DNA of 64,000 nt from Closterium sp. NIES-65 (taxonomy: Eukaryota; Streptophyta; Zygnematophyceae; Desmidiales; Closteriaceae), in NCBI GenBank assembly GCA_948144175.1, contig CANXME010002008.1, positions 558,001-622,000 on the forward strand, written 5' to 3'. The notes beneath the pieces are model-generated. The model searched no databases. It saw only the letters and a program-made list of their open reading frames with translations, and had not been told where the DNA came from. Every line of letters begins with the position of its first letter. Position 1 is the stretch's first letter. This document shows positions 23,901-35,000 of this stretch, in pieces. A program made the translations under genes and the position numbers.

Positions 23901-26900
23901 AGCACCAGTAGCAGCTCCAACGCCCGGGTCCGTAGCACCAGGGGCAGCCGGGTCCGTGAGACGAGGCGCACCACTCCGAAGTGTGCAATGGCGCTCGTAC
24001 CACTCACGGATCCGCTCACAAGAGGGGAGCTCCCGACTAGGAGGAGAAGTACCAGCCCCAGTCCCTGGAGTGCGCCTGGTCCCAGAGGTAACACTCCGGA
24101 GGCTGCAGTACTGTAAGTACCACTCACGCAACTGCTCCGAGGAGAGGTCGCGTCCAGGTGTAGCACCCTCAGGCCCAGCACCGCAAGGCTCAGCACCCCC
24201 AGTCACCGCACCCCCAAGCTCAGCACCCCCAGGCTCAGTACCCCCAGTGTCCGCACCCCAAGGCTCAGCACCCCCAGAGTCCGCACCCCCTGGCTCAGCA
24301 CCCCCAGAGTCAGCACCCCCAGGCTCAGCACCCCCAGTCTCCGCACCCCCAGGCTCAGCACCCCCAGCAAGACGAGAGTCGACAGCAACCTCAACAGGCT
24401 CGACCGGGTCTACCTGAGACACACCTAAGGGAGCGGCACCCTGAGGGGGGAGGGGGTCTACGACAGCAGCACCTGGCGCGAGGAAGAGAGGCGGGGGTGG
24501 GAGCGGGGCAGTGCGGTAGGGAAAGAGGCAGTAGTAGCGGACAGACTCGTCAAAAGTGACGTCCTGAGAGGGCAAGACCTGGCGCGAGGTGGCGTGGTAA
24601 AACTGCCAACCAGGCGCGTCCGGAACAAAGCCGAGGAAGACGCAGGGAACAGCACGAGAGGAGAGCTTGTCCGTAGACGAATCGCGGACAAAAGCTCGAG
24701 ATCCCCAGACCCGGAAACGTGACGCATCGCCAACCTCCCCCGTCCACAGCAGTGTGGGCAAGGTCTCCGGCAAGGAGACACGGGGCCAGAGGTTGAGCTG
24801 ATGCGCAGCGTACCGGACCGCAAACGGCCACAGAAAGTGGGGGGCAGCCGCATGGATCAAGGAGGTACGAGCGACCTCCATGACCAGGCCAATGTGGCGC
24901 TCCGCAACCCCATTCTGCTGTGGAGAGGCCGGAAGCGTGAACGACTGCTCAATGTCGTGCTCAGCACAGTAGGCTGCCAAGAGGTCGGAGGAGAACTCAC
25001 CACCTCTGTCAGAGTGCAAGCGCAGGACAGGAAAGTCCGAGCGGAAACGCTCGCTGAGCTGGAGACGAGCTCTGCGGATCCAAGGGATCAAAACATCAGG
25101 GACCTCACCCTTGGCTCGCAAGGGGAAGACCGTGGTGTAGCGCGAGTAGTCGTCAACAACGATCAGGAAGTACCTCTCCTGACCCTGACCACGGACGCGG
25201 GCTGGGCCCCACACGTCCATGTGGAGCGTCTGCAAAGGAGCAGTCGTCGGGGGAAACGAGGAGGAGTGAGGAGCGGCGCGCTGCCGCCCCTCGACACAGG
25301 GAAGACAGGGAGGAGCAGGCGAGGGTGGGAGGGGAGGGAGGACTCTGGGAAGACTAGAGACAAGGTACCGGGAGTGCATGGCACGAAGGCGCTGCACAGA
25401 CGGGTGGCCCAGTCGGTGGTGCCAGAGGACAGTCTCGTGCGCTAGAGAGCGACACGAGCAGGGGGCGGACAGCTGACCTGACGCGGACGCAGACGCAGAC
25501 GCAGCGACCTGAGGGGGGGCAGTAGTCAGTGTGTACAGATCCGACCCCGGCTGCCGGGTGAAGGTAGCCAAGTGGCGGCCTATACGGGCACACGTGCAGT
25601 GTGTGACACGCTCGTAGGCAGGGGTGAACTGGTGAACACCCGCGTCCTGTAGTGCACAACCTGCCACCAAGTTCGTAGAGAACGAGGGGAGGTGGAGACC
25701 TGACAGTGTGCCCGACGGGACCGCAGGACAGGGAAGGACAGTGGAGGAGGTCGCAAGGACCGGACCCCCAGAGGGGTCAGCGAGGGAGACAGCAACTGGC
25801 CGAGCAAGGGGCTCAAGGGCAGTGCGGTCACGAAAGAAACAGCGAGAGGCACCTGAATCCAGTGTGAAGGTGTGCAGTGCTGCAGTCGACACAGTACTAG
25901 GGGGGGCAGACGTACACGCACCTAGAGCAGCAGCCTCACCAGCACCTGGGGTAGCGGACACGCGAGTACCTGGAGCGGCAGACGCACTAGTCCTAATGCC
26001 CGGGTCGGGCGGGACACTCAGGTACTCAGCACCCTCTCCACTAGTAGACATCACATACATGGCAGTGAGAATAGCATCAAAGTCTAGAGCATAAATATCA
26101 ATCCCCTTCTTCAGGAGATCAACCCAGCGGGGCAGCTCAGTGGCCTGAGGGAACTGAACACGCCAAGCGTCGTTCAGACGAGCGAAGCAACGCTGTGTGG
26201 CGTGCGGTCCCCCACACGGCTGGCCAGTGCGGTCACCAGTGCCAATGACGTACGTGTAGCTAAGGCCACCCCCCCCCCCCCCCCGTGCTGAGAGTACCAC
26301 TCACAGACCTCCTGGGGCGACGGAGTGTGCTGCTGGCCCTGGCCACCGCCAGCGCCTCCACGACCACCACCGCCGCTACCACCTCCTCGACCACCCCAAC
26401 CCCGGCCGCTGCCCCGTCCACCGCCACCCCCACCACCTCCTCCGCCCCGGCCACCTCCCCCGCCGCTGCCGCCACCCCCCCCACTGCTGCCACCTCCCCC
26501 ACCCGCGCCACCCCCCCCGCCACCACCACCTCCCCCACCACCGCCACCCCCGCTGTCACCACCACCGCCCTTGCCCCCCTTGCCCTTGCCGCTACGGCGC
26601 CCACTCAAAGCAGACGCAGTCCCGACCTTCTCAGCACCAAGGAGGTCGACAGCAGCAGCAGAGGCGACAGAGGGAAGAAGGGGGGAGGGAGAACACCCCT
26701 CAAAGAACGGGGTACGGGGGTCACCGCGAGAGGCACCTACAACGACTATGCTAGCCTCAGCTGCAAGCAGTTCCTTCTCGAGGAGGGCAATGGTGAGCTC
26801 GGTGGGGGAGCGAGCTAGGAAGTGGTCCCTGACTGAGCGGAGAGTGTCAGGGAGGCGCGTGACTAGGTGGTAGAGAGTGAGCCAGAGCGGGGGTGGGTTC

Positions 26901-27358
26901 TTGGCAAGGAACTCATCAGGCATAGCGGCGCGGAAGCGAGCCTCACTAGTGCGGAGGTGGGTAATGAGATCAGCAACAGTGTGGAAGGAAGCTAGGTCGA
27001 GGAACAGGTAGGGAAGAGAGAGACGGCCTAGAGCGGCAGAGGCCGGCGAGGAGTAGCGGGCAACGACAGCAGTGTACAGTGCCTGTGCAGTCTTGTCCTG
27101 CCTAAAGTGCTCGCGCTCATCTATCGGCAGAGAGTTGCGAATAGCGAAGCGAGTATGGGCGTCACGAGTCTGCCACTGTGAGCGGGCAGTGCTGTCAGCA
27201 GTAGCAGCAGGAGCAGTAGCGTGGCCTAAGGCATGATCGTACAGCGAGATGTCTTCCTTGGCAGTGAGCTGTAGGAAGAGGTGTAGGTCATCAAGCCAGG
27301 TGTCGAACTTCACTGGGCGGCCCTCAGTATCGAAGGCTAGGACAGGAGGGCTAGCCAT
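20925..27358 (-). pseudogene. Copia gag-pol of E6, one frameshift and three stops
   Basis: ATG at 27356-27358 (MASPPVLAFDTEGRPVKFDT). Gag and the Gly-rich tract (26600-26310) are open until the 14-C run at 26270-26283, where the frame shifts. From 26300 the finger, protease (LDSGASRCFF), integrase, linker and early RT region are open to TGA at 22695-22697. The same frame then gives RT to YVDD (stop TAG at 21840-21842), RT end and RNase H (TGA at 21228-21230, replacing Trp) and the normal end at 20925. The first two stops are absent from E2, so they post-date the duplication; the third is shared. Confidence 0.92.
23270..23945 (-). repeat. Expanded 33-bp linker repeat of E6
   Basis: In-frame DPGVGAAAGAA-type units, seven more than in the duplicate copy E2, giving a 231-bp length difference. 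The added units come in a higher-order block: the same order of variants (DPRVGGAAGAE, DPGVGGAAGAT, DPGVGAAAGAA) recurs. This points to unequal exchange of a multi-unit block rather than single-unit slippage. Confidence 0.85.
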
Positions 27359-28058
27359 GGTAGCAGCAGTAGGAAAAGCAGTAGGAGCACTAGGGTAGGT
27401 AGGGCGGCGCGGCTCGGTACAGGTAGGGCGGCGCGGCTCGGTATAGGTAGGGCGGCGCGGCTCGGGTCGGGCGGCGCGGCTCGGTTCGGGCGGCTCAGGT
27501 CGGGCGGCGCGGCTCGGTTCGGGCGGCTCGGATCGGTTAGGGCTGGCGGCTCGGGTCGGCTCGGTTCGGGCTGCTCGGTCTGGGTGGGGCCGTTCGGGGA
27601 CGCTAAGGGCGAGCGCGGGGAGCGGGTGGGGCCGTGAGGGACGAGCGCGGGGCCGACGTGGGTGCTAAGGGCGAGCGCGGGGCCGACGTGGGTGCTAAGG
27701 GCGAGCGCGGGGCCTATCGGGGCCGTGAGGGACGAGCGCGGGGCCGATCGGGGCCGTAAGGGACGAGCGAGGGGCCGGCGTGGGCCTCTAAGGGCGAGCG
27801 CGGGGCCTATCGTGGCCGTGAGGGACGAGCGCGGGGCCGATCGGGGCCGGTAAGGACGAGCGCGGGGCCGACGCGGGCCTCTAGGGGTAAGCGCGGGGCC
27901 GATTCGGGGCCTCTAAAAGCGAGCGCGGGGCCGACCGAGGCCTCTAGGTGCGAGAGCGCGGGGCCGACGGGGCCTCTAGGGGCGTGAAAGCCGAGGCGCC
28001 CTAGGGCGCAGGTAGGTAGGTAGGTAGTGGTGGGCCCTAAAAAAATCGGTCCTAGGAA
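27359..28058 (-). repeat. GC-rich leader of E6
   Basis: Next to gag is a short repeat built on GGGCGGCGCGGCTCGG (27400-27570). Further out (27600-27990) are repeats of about 30-60 bp containing AGCGCGGGGCCGA and GGGCGAGCGCGGGG. The layout matches the leaders of the other elements, with different units. Confidence 0.8.
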
Positions 28059-28076
28059 GGACCTGCTCTGATACCA
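28059..28076 (-). promoter_or_regulatory. Primer-binding site of E6 (TGGTATCAGAGCAGGTCC)
   Basis: On the minus strand it reads TGGTATCAGAGCAGGTCC directly after the 5' LTR. Its first 12 bases are the canonical plant copia primer-binding site, complementary to the 3' end of initiator-Met tRNA. Confidence 0.9.
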
Positions 28077-28202
28077 TGTTGAACAAGAATGAATGAACTA
28101 AGAGTGAAATGAGTACAAGTATGAAAACCTAGGAATGTGTACCCCCTATAGGCTAACCCACTGTAGCCTAAACAACTACAACAACATATAAAATGTTTGA
28201 CA
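28077..28202 (-). repeat. 5' LTR of E6
   Basis: A 126-bp LTR with TG/CA ends, followed outward by the ACTCC target copy at 28203-28207. Confidence 0.93.
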
Positions 28203-28342
28203 ACTCCTGCATGTGAACTCGCCTTGTGGCCCTTTGCTTGTGCTCGGAATGTGTGGTGACTTTGTGATCCACCCTGAGCTTGCTTGCCTTTCTTGACTGG
28301 TCTTGTGACCCCTTGTTCTCCCCCACTTTGCCTATGGGGGTG

Positions 28343-28388
28343 TGTCAAACATTATATGTTGTTCTCCCCCACTTTGCCTATGGGGGTG
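28343..28388 (+). repeat. 46-bp duplication at the start of the E5 3' LTR
   Basis: The block holding the polypurine tract (CCTATGGGGGTG) and the first bases of the LTR (TGTCAAACATTATATG) occurs twice in tandem. The second copy leads into the complete 3' LTR at 28389. It may come from a false plus-strand start during reverse transcription or from later slippage. Confidence 0.8.
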
Positions 28389-28516
28389 TGTCAAACATCA
28401 TATGTGTTATTATTGTGTAGGCTATAGTGGGTTAGCCTTCAGGGGGTACACAAAGTTAGGGTTTGCTATTTGTACTCCAACTCTCATAGTGCAATCACTT
28501 CTCTCTCATTCTAACA
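28389..28516 (+). repeat. 3' LTR of E5
   Basis: 128 bp, TGTCAAACATCATATG to CATTCTAACA. It differs from the 5' LTR at five positions, all transitions. The right target copy CCCTC (28517-28521) follows. Confidence 0.92.
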
Positions 28517-28705
28517 CCCTCGTCTCCGAGGCATGGCCTCCCGTGTCCTTGTCTCTGGTCTCCCTCGGTCTCTCCCTCCCCTTCCTCCGGGGCCTGGCCC
28601 TACCTGCGTCCCCTGCGTCGAGGGGCGACAGCGCGCTGCCCCTCACTCCTCTGAGTTTCCTCCGACAGAGGCTCCGCTGCAGACTCTCCACATGGACGTG
28701 TGGGG
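28517..28705 (+). pseudogene. E4, piece 2: pre-integrase to first catalytic Asp
   Basis: This 189-bp remnant of E4 pol is held between the E5 3' LTR and the E7 3' LTR. It encodes GMASRVLVSGLPRSLPP, the CVPCVEGRQR zinc-binding pair and LHMDVWG, which contains the first integrase aspartate. Its first bases join 13577 and its last join 35985 once both insertions are removed. Confidence 0.9.
28701..28705. repeat. Target-site duplication of E7, left copy (TGGGG)
   Basis: TGGGG here and at 35980-35984. Joining the flanks restores GTGTGGGGCGCAGCCCGCGT, in line with GTGTGGGGCCCAGCCCGCGT in intact integrase genes. Confidence 0.93.
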
Positions 28706-28835
28706 TGTCAGAATGAGAAACAGGAATGATGTGACTAGCAGGAACAACAGTACAAATATGAAACCCTAAACTGGTGTACCCCCTATGGTGTGACCCACTA
28801 CAACCTAGAACCACACAAACATATAATGTTTGACA
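28706..28835 (-). repeat. 3' LTR of E7
   Basis: 130 bp, TGTCAGAATGAG to TGTTTGACA on the plus strand. The only difference from 35850-35979 is A for G in CACTACARCC. Confidence 0.95.
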
Positions 28836-29067
28836 CACCCCCATAGGCAAAGTGGGGGAGACCTAGGGGTCACAAGACCAGTCAAGGCAAAGCAAGGCAA
28901 ACAAGCTCAGGGTGGATCTCGAGGATTCCACACAAATTCCGAGCACAAGTAAGCGGTCACAAGACCAGTTCACATGCAGTTTTATAATAGAGCAAGAGGT
29001 ACAATGATCACAACCTAGCAAGGGCAAACATGCAGGTATATATATAATGATCACAGTACAGGCAAAG
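28836..29067 (-). other. 3' leader of E7 with polypurine tract
   Basis: About 230 bp lie between the gag-pol stop codon and the 3' LTR. Next to the LTR the minus strand reads CACTTTGCCTATGGGGG, ending in the G-rich tract expected to prime plus-strand synthesis. A TATATATA tract lies at 29037-29046. No other gene is seen. Confidence 0.75.
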
Positions 29068-32000
29068 TCAAGAAGTAAGCAAGTGAGGAACAGTCGGCAC
29101 AAGACCTAGAAGAGTGCAAAAACGCTGATGGTCAACAGGCGGAAGCGCCTTGGTGAACACATCAGCAGTGTTGGCCTCAGTGGCCACGTAACGCAGAAGA
29201 AGCTGACCACGCTGCTGTAGCTCTCGAGCTAGAAAGTAACGCAGAGCAATGTGCTTCGTCCTGTGCTCCAGTCTATGCTCCTGACACAAGGCTATGGTTG
29301 CCTTGTTGTCGACGTACAGCACTGGAGGAGAACGAGGCTGCTCTCCAAGGTCAGTCAGCAGGTAGGTGAGCCAGCGAAGCTCCTGGGCAGCCATGGCCGT
29401 GGCGTAGATCTCAGCCTCACAGCTGGAGCCGAGAACAGAAGAAGAACGAGTAGAACGCCAAGAGACAGAGCCAGAGCCAAGACTGAAGGTGTAACCCTGA
29501 GACGACCGCTGAGTAGCCTGGTCGTCTGCCCAAGAAGCGTCTGAGTGCCCAGTGAGAACAGGCCGGACTCGCCCTCCAAGCACTAGCCCCATGCCCGACG
29601 TACTGCACAAGTAGCGCAACACCCTCTTAGCTGCATCCATGTGCTCCTTCCGGTGACGGCCGGGAGCGACATAGCGTGCTAAGATGCTGAGAGGGTATGC
29701 AAGGTCAGGTCGAGTGCAGGTCATCACGTACATGAGGCAGCCCACAAGCTCTGGATACGGACCACTCGGCTCTACGGACTCATCCGAAGGCAGAGCTGAG
29801 AGCGAGTGTCCCGTAGGCAGAGGAGTGGACTGAGGCGAGGAGTACGTGAAGCCGAAGCGCAGAAGGACCTGCTGCACCATGTGTGACTGAGTCAAGGTGA
29901 TGGTGCGCCGTGCTCTGTCCCGGGTGATCCGCAAGCCAAGATAGCTTATCAGTTCACCCAGGTCTGTGCACGTGTGTCTCTTCTGCGGCTCGGACTTCAC
30001 GTGAGCTAGACCAGCTGTGTCAGAAGTGGCAAAGACCAAGTCGTCGACGTACACGAGGATGTAGAACGGCGGCAGTGAGGTGTCGGTGCGTAGAAACAGC
30101 GACGGGTCAGCAGTAGAAGGAGCGAACCCAAGAGCCGCAAGTGTAGTCCTCAGTGTGTCGTGCCACTCACGTGGCGCCTGGCGGAGACCGTAGACTGGCC
30201 GCCTGAGGCTCCACTGGGTACCAGGAGGGAACGACCCAGTGAAGCCAGGTGGGCGGCGCAGCCAGATCTCCTCGTGCAGGCTGCCCTGCAAGAAAGCTGT
30301 GCTGAAGTCAAGAGAGTAGAGCTCGTAGTCACGCTGAGCGGCGACGTGTAGCAGAACCCGAAGAGTGGTCATCTTCGGGGTCGGGGAGAAGGTCTGGAAG
30401 AAGTCAACTCCCTCTCGCTGACTGAAGCCTCGTGCAACGTAACGCGCCTTGAAGACAGGCGGAGAGCCCGGCGGCCGCTTCACCCTGAAAATCCACATGC
30501 CACTGACGATGTTCGCCCCAGGTGGGGGAACCTCGTCGACGTAGGTGCCAGTGGACTTCCAGGAAGCCATCTCTGTGTCCATGGCTGACTGCCACTGAGA
30601 GGAGTAGGGACCGGCCATCGCCTCTGCGTAAGAGCGTGGGGTCGGGATGTCTGGTGCATCCGGGTCTCCCTCAGGGGCAGCAAGCATGGACACGAGATGG
30701 GGCAAAGCAGCGGCAAGGCAACCAAACTCCTCCTGTCTGTCCTCAAGAACGTCCGTGCCAAGAGCACACTCACCCCCGACGGACGGAGGACAGACAGACT
30801 CAGACTCAGCAACAAGATTCGCAGCGTAGTCTAGACGACACGCAGCTGCAAAGTCGACAAGCTCAGTGACTAAGGCAGACGCAGCAGCGGACTCAAAGGA
30901 AGGGTCAGTGACAACTGTAGCCAGGAGACGTGTGACAGTAGGACTGGCAGCGCGAAGGGTGTCTGACTCCGGGTCAGCAAGAGCAGGAAGAGAGGACGCC
31001 GGAGGCGACGGGAGAGCGACACGCTGTGGAGCAGTGGACTGACGAAGCGCCATCTGGTGAGTGCCTGGGACAGCAGGAGGACGCTGACGCTGGACACGAC
31101 TACCAGTGGTAGCAGCACGAACAGGCGACGCTCGACGAGACGCAGGTGACACAGGACGTGACGCAGGCTCACGTCTCTCAGCAAGACCTCCAGTCGGACC
31201 AGTGTAAGGAGTAGGCACAGGGAGTGGGGAGGCAGGCGGTAACTGTGGCTGTGACTGGACAGACGGCGGACACTCTAAGGCGAGAGGAGGACAAGGAGGA
31301 GGAGTCTGACCAAGAACCTGCTGAAGGAGCGGAACGAAGTACGGCCGTGGCCGTGCAGCAACTCCTGAACCAGCAGAGACACCAGCGGCAGGGTCCTGAG
31401 CACCAGCAGAAGCTCCACCCTCCGGGTCCCCCACTCCAGCGGCAGCAGCAGCACCTCCAGCAGCACCAGCAGCACCTCCAGCAGCAGCACCACCTCCAGT
31501 AGCAGGGTCCGCAGCACCCACAGCAGCTCCAACGCCCGGGTCCTCAGTACGAGCAGCACCTCTAGCAGCACCGCCAGCAGCAGCAGCACCTCCAGCACCA
31601 GGGTCCGCAGCACCCGCGGCAGCGTCAACACCGGGGACCCCAGCACCAGCAGCTCCACTCCGGAGACTGATGTGTCGAGCGTACCACTCTCGAAGCTGTG
31701 GGGAAGAGGGCGGCTCCCGCCGTGGTGGGGAAACACGAGTACCAACTCCAGTAGCACCACGAGCCCGAGACGTACCCTGCCGGAGGCTGCAGTACCGTGA
31801 GTACCACTCACGTAGCTGCTGCGAAGAGGGAGGTCCTCCAGGCGCCTCACAGTCAACTGCAACACCACCAGGCTCAGCACCCCCAGACTCGGCAACGCCA
31901 GGCTCAGTACCCCCAAACCCAGCACCCCCAGGCTCAGCACCCCCAGTCTCAGCACCCCCAGTCTCAGCACCCCCAGACTCAGCACCCCCAGGCTCCACCC

Positions 32001-35000
32001 GCTCAGGCTCCGCACACTCAGGCTCCGCACGCTCAGGCTCAGCACCTCTAGCAGGACGCGAGTCGACAGCTACCTCGGCAGGCTCAACCGGGTCTACCTG
32101 AGAGACACCTGAGGGAGCGGCACCCTGAGGGGGAAGGGGGTCTACCACTGCAGCACCTGGCGCGAGGAAGAGAGGCGGAGGAGGGAGCGGGGCAGTGCGG
32201 TAGGGGAAGAGGCGGTAGAAGGGCACGGACTCGTCAAAAGTAACGTCCTGAGAGGGGAAGACGCGGTGCGAGGCGGGGTGGTAAAACTGCCAGCCAGACG
32301 CATCCGGAACAAAGCCAAGAAAGACACAGGGAGCAGTGCGGGAGGAGAGCTTGTCCGCAGACGTGTCGCGAACAAAAGCTCGGGATCCCCAGACACGGAA
32401 GCGTGACGCATCGCCAACCTCCCCCGTCCACAGCAGTGTGGGCGAGGTCTCCGGAGCGGAGACACGGGGCCAGAGGTTGAGCTGATGCGCAGCGTACCGG
32501 ACCGCAAACGGCCACAGAAAGTGGGGGGCAGCCGCGTGGACTAAGGAGGTACGAGCGACCTCCATGACCAAGCCAATGCGGCGCTCAGCAACCCCATTCT
32601 GCTGTGGAGAGGCCGGAAGCGTGAACGACTGGCGAATGCCGTGCTCGGCACAGTAGGCTGCCAAGAGGTCGGAGGAGAACTCGCCACCTCTGTCAGAGTG
32701 CAAGCGCAGGACAGGAACCTCCGAGCGAAAACGCTCTCGCAGCTGAAGACGTGCTCTGCTGATCCAAGGGATCAGGACATCAGGGACTTCACCCTTGGTG
32801 CGCAAGGGGAAGACCGTGGTGTAGCGCGAGTAGTCGTCAACGACGATCAGGAAGTACCTCTCCTGGCCCTGACCACGGACGCGGGCTGGGCCCCACACGT
32901 CCATGTGGAGCGTCTGCAAAGGAGCTGTCGTCAGGGGGAACGAGGAGTGAGGGGCAGCGCGCTGCCGCCCCTCGACACAGGGAAGACAAGCAGGAGCACG
33001 GGAGGGTGGGAGGGGAGGGAGTACCCGAGGAAGACCAGAGACAAGGTACCGGGAGTGCATGCCCCGAAGGCGCTGCACTGACGGGTGACCAAGTCGGTGG
33101 TGCCAGAGGACAGTCTTGTGCGCTAGAGAGCGACACGAGCAGGGGGCAGACAGCTGACCTGACGCAGACGCAGACGCCGCTACCTGAGGGGACTCAGTGG
33201 TCAGTGTGTACAGGTCCGACCCCGGCTGCCGAGTGAAGGTAGCCAGGTGATGGCCCGTCCTAGCACACGTGCAGTGTGTCACGCGCTCGTAGGCAGGGGT
33301 GAACTGGTGAACACCCCCATCCTGAAGCGCACAACCTGCCACCAAGTTCGTAGAGAACGAGGGGAGGTGGAAACCTGACAGTGTGCCCGACGGGACAGCA
33401 GGACAAGGAAGGACAGTGGAGGAGGTCGCAATGACCGGACCCCCAGAGGGGTCAGCGAGCGAGACAGCGTCTGGTCGAGCAAGGGGCTCAAGAGCAGTGC
33501 TGTTACGAAAGAAACAGCGCGAAGCGCCTGAGTCTAGAGTGAAGGTGTGCAGTGCCTTAGTGGACTCAGTAGTACCTGGGGTGGCGGACACACAAGCACC
33601 TAGAGCAGTAGCCGCACTAGCACCTGGGGCAGCAGACACGCAAGCACCTAGGGCGGCAACCTCACTCGTGCGGATGCCTGGGTCAGGCGGAACACACAGG
33701 TACTGGTCCTCCTCTCCACTAATAGTCAATGCATACATGGCTTTGAGAATAACATCAAAATCAAGAGCATAGATATCGATATCCTTCTTGAGGAGATCAG
33801 CCCACTGAGGGAGCTCAGGAGCGTCAGGAAACTGAGCACGCCACGCGTCATCTAGGCAAGAGAAGCAGCGCTGCGCAGTGTGCGCCCTCCCGCGCGTCTG
33901 TCCCTTGCGGCGACCAGTGCAGATGACGTACGTGCAGCTAAGGCTACCCCCCCCACCCCCGTGCTGTAAGTACCACTCACGAAGCTCCTGGGAGGACTGA
34001 GGGTGCTGCGCGCTCTGGCCAGTGCCAGAGCCTCCACGACCACCACCGCCGCCTCCACCACGACCACCACCGCCCCTGCCGCCTCCACGTCCACTACCGC
34101 CACCACCACCGCCCCCACCCCGGCCGCCGCCGCCGCCGCTGCCTCCACCACTCCCACCGCTGCCACTAGCCCCTCCAGCCCCGCCACCACCCCCACCGCC
34201 GCCACCACCCCCACCACCGCCTCCCCCGCCGTCACCCCCACCGCCCTTGCCTCCCCTGCCCTTGCCGCTGCGACGCCCGCTGGGAGCGGACGCAGAGCCG
34301 ACCTGCTCAGCACCAAGGAGGTCGACAGTAGCAGCAGAGGCGACAGAGGGGAGCAGGGGGGAGGGGGAACACCCCTCGAAGAAAGGGGTGCGGGGGTCGC
34401 CACGAGAGGTACCTACAGCTACAATACTCTTCTCAGCTGCAAGTAGTTCCTTCTCTAGGGCGGTAATGGTGAGCTCAGTGGGGCAGCGAGCTAGGAAGTG
34501 GTCCCTCACTGTACGCAGAGTGTCAGGGAGGCGGGTGACTAGGTGGTAGAGAGTGAGCCAGAGCGGGGGAGGGTTGGAGGCAAGAAACTCAGCGGGCATG
34601 GCTGCACGGAAGCGGGCATCACTAGTGCGGAGGTGAGTGATGAGGTCAGCGACTGTCTGGAAGGCGGACAGGTCGGGGAACAGGTAGGGAAGCGAGAGGC
34701 GGCCTAGTGCAGCTGAGGCCGGGGAGGAGTAGCGCGCAACTACAGCAGTGTACAGGGCCTGCGCAGTCTGATGCTGGCCAAAGTGCTCGCGCTCGTCGAC
34801 TAGCAGGGAGTTGCGAATAGCAAAGCGGGCGTGGGCATCGCGAGTCTGCCACTGTGAGCGAGCAGTAGCAGCAGCAGTAGTAGCAGGAGGAGGGACTGTG
34901 CCTAGTGCGTGATCGTACAGCGAGATATCCTCTCTGGCAGTGAGCTGGAGGAACAGGTGCAGATCATCGAGCCAGGTCTCAAACTTAATCGGGCGGCCCT

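Larger units (their letters stand above)
20587..28202 (-). mobile_element. E6: complete minus-strand copia element nested in E5
   Basis: A 7616-bp element with both LTRs (20587-20714 and 28077-28202), an initiator-Met-type primer-binding site, leader, gag-pol pseudogene and an exact ACTCC target duplication. It interrupts the E5 3' leader, whose continuation (TGCATGTGAACT, then TGGTCTTGTGACCCCT) at 28208 matches the uninterrupted 3' leader of E8 at 43480-43620. LTR divergence is about three or four events. Confidence 0.94.
13578..28516 (+). mobile_element. E5: family-A copia element with E6 nested in its 3' leader
   Basis: Without E6 and one ACTCC the element is about 7.3 kb: 5' LTR 13578-13705, primer-binding site, a leader of about 880 bp, gag-pol pseudogene 14606-20552, 3' leader 20553-20586 continued at 28208-28342, and 3' LTR 28389-28516. 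The two LTRs differ at 5 of 128 positions (about 4%), so E5 is older than E7 and probably older than E6, in agreement with the nesting. It sits in E4 pol. Confidence 0.9.

Noticed and set aside
1..26800. Duplication seen purely as an assembly artefact
   Set aside because: Private stop codons, a 7-unit repeat difference and a different junction beyond 6810 argue for two real copies, although only reads can settle it.
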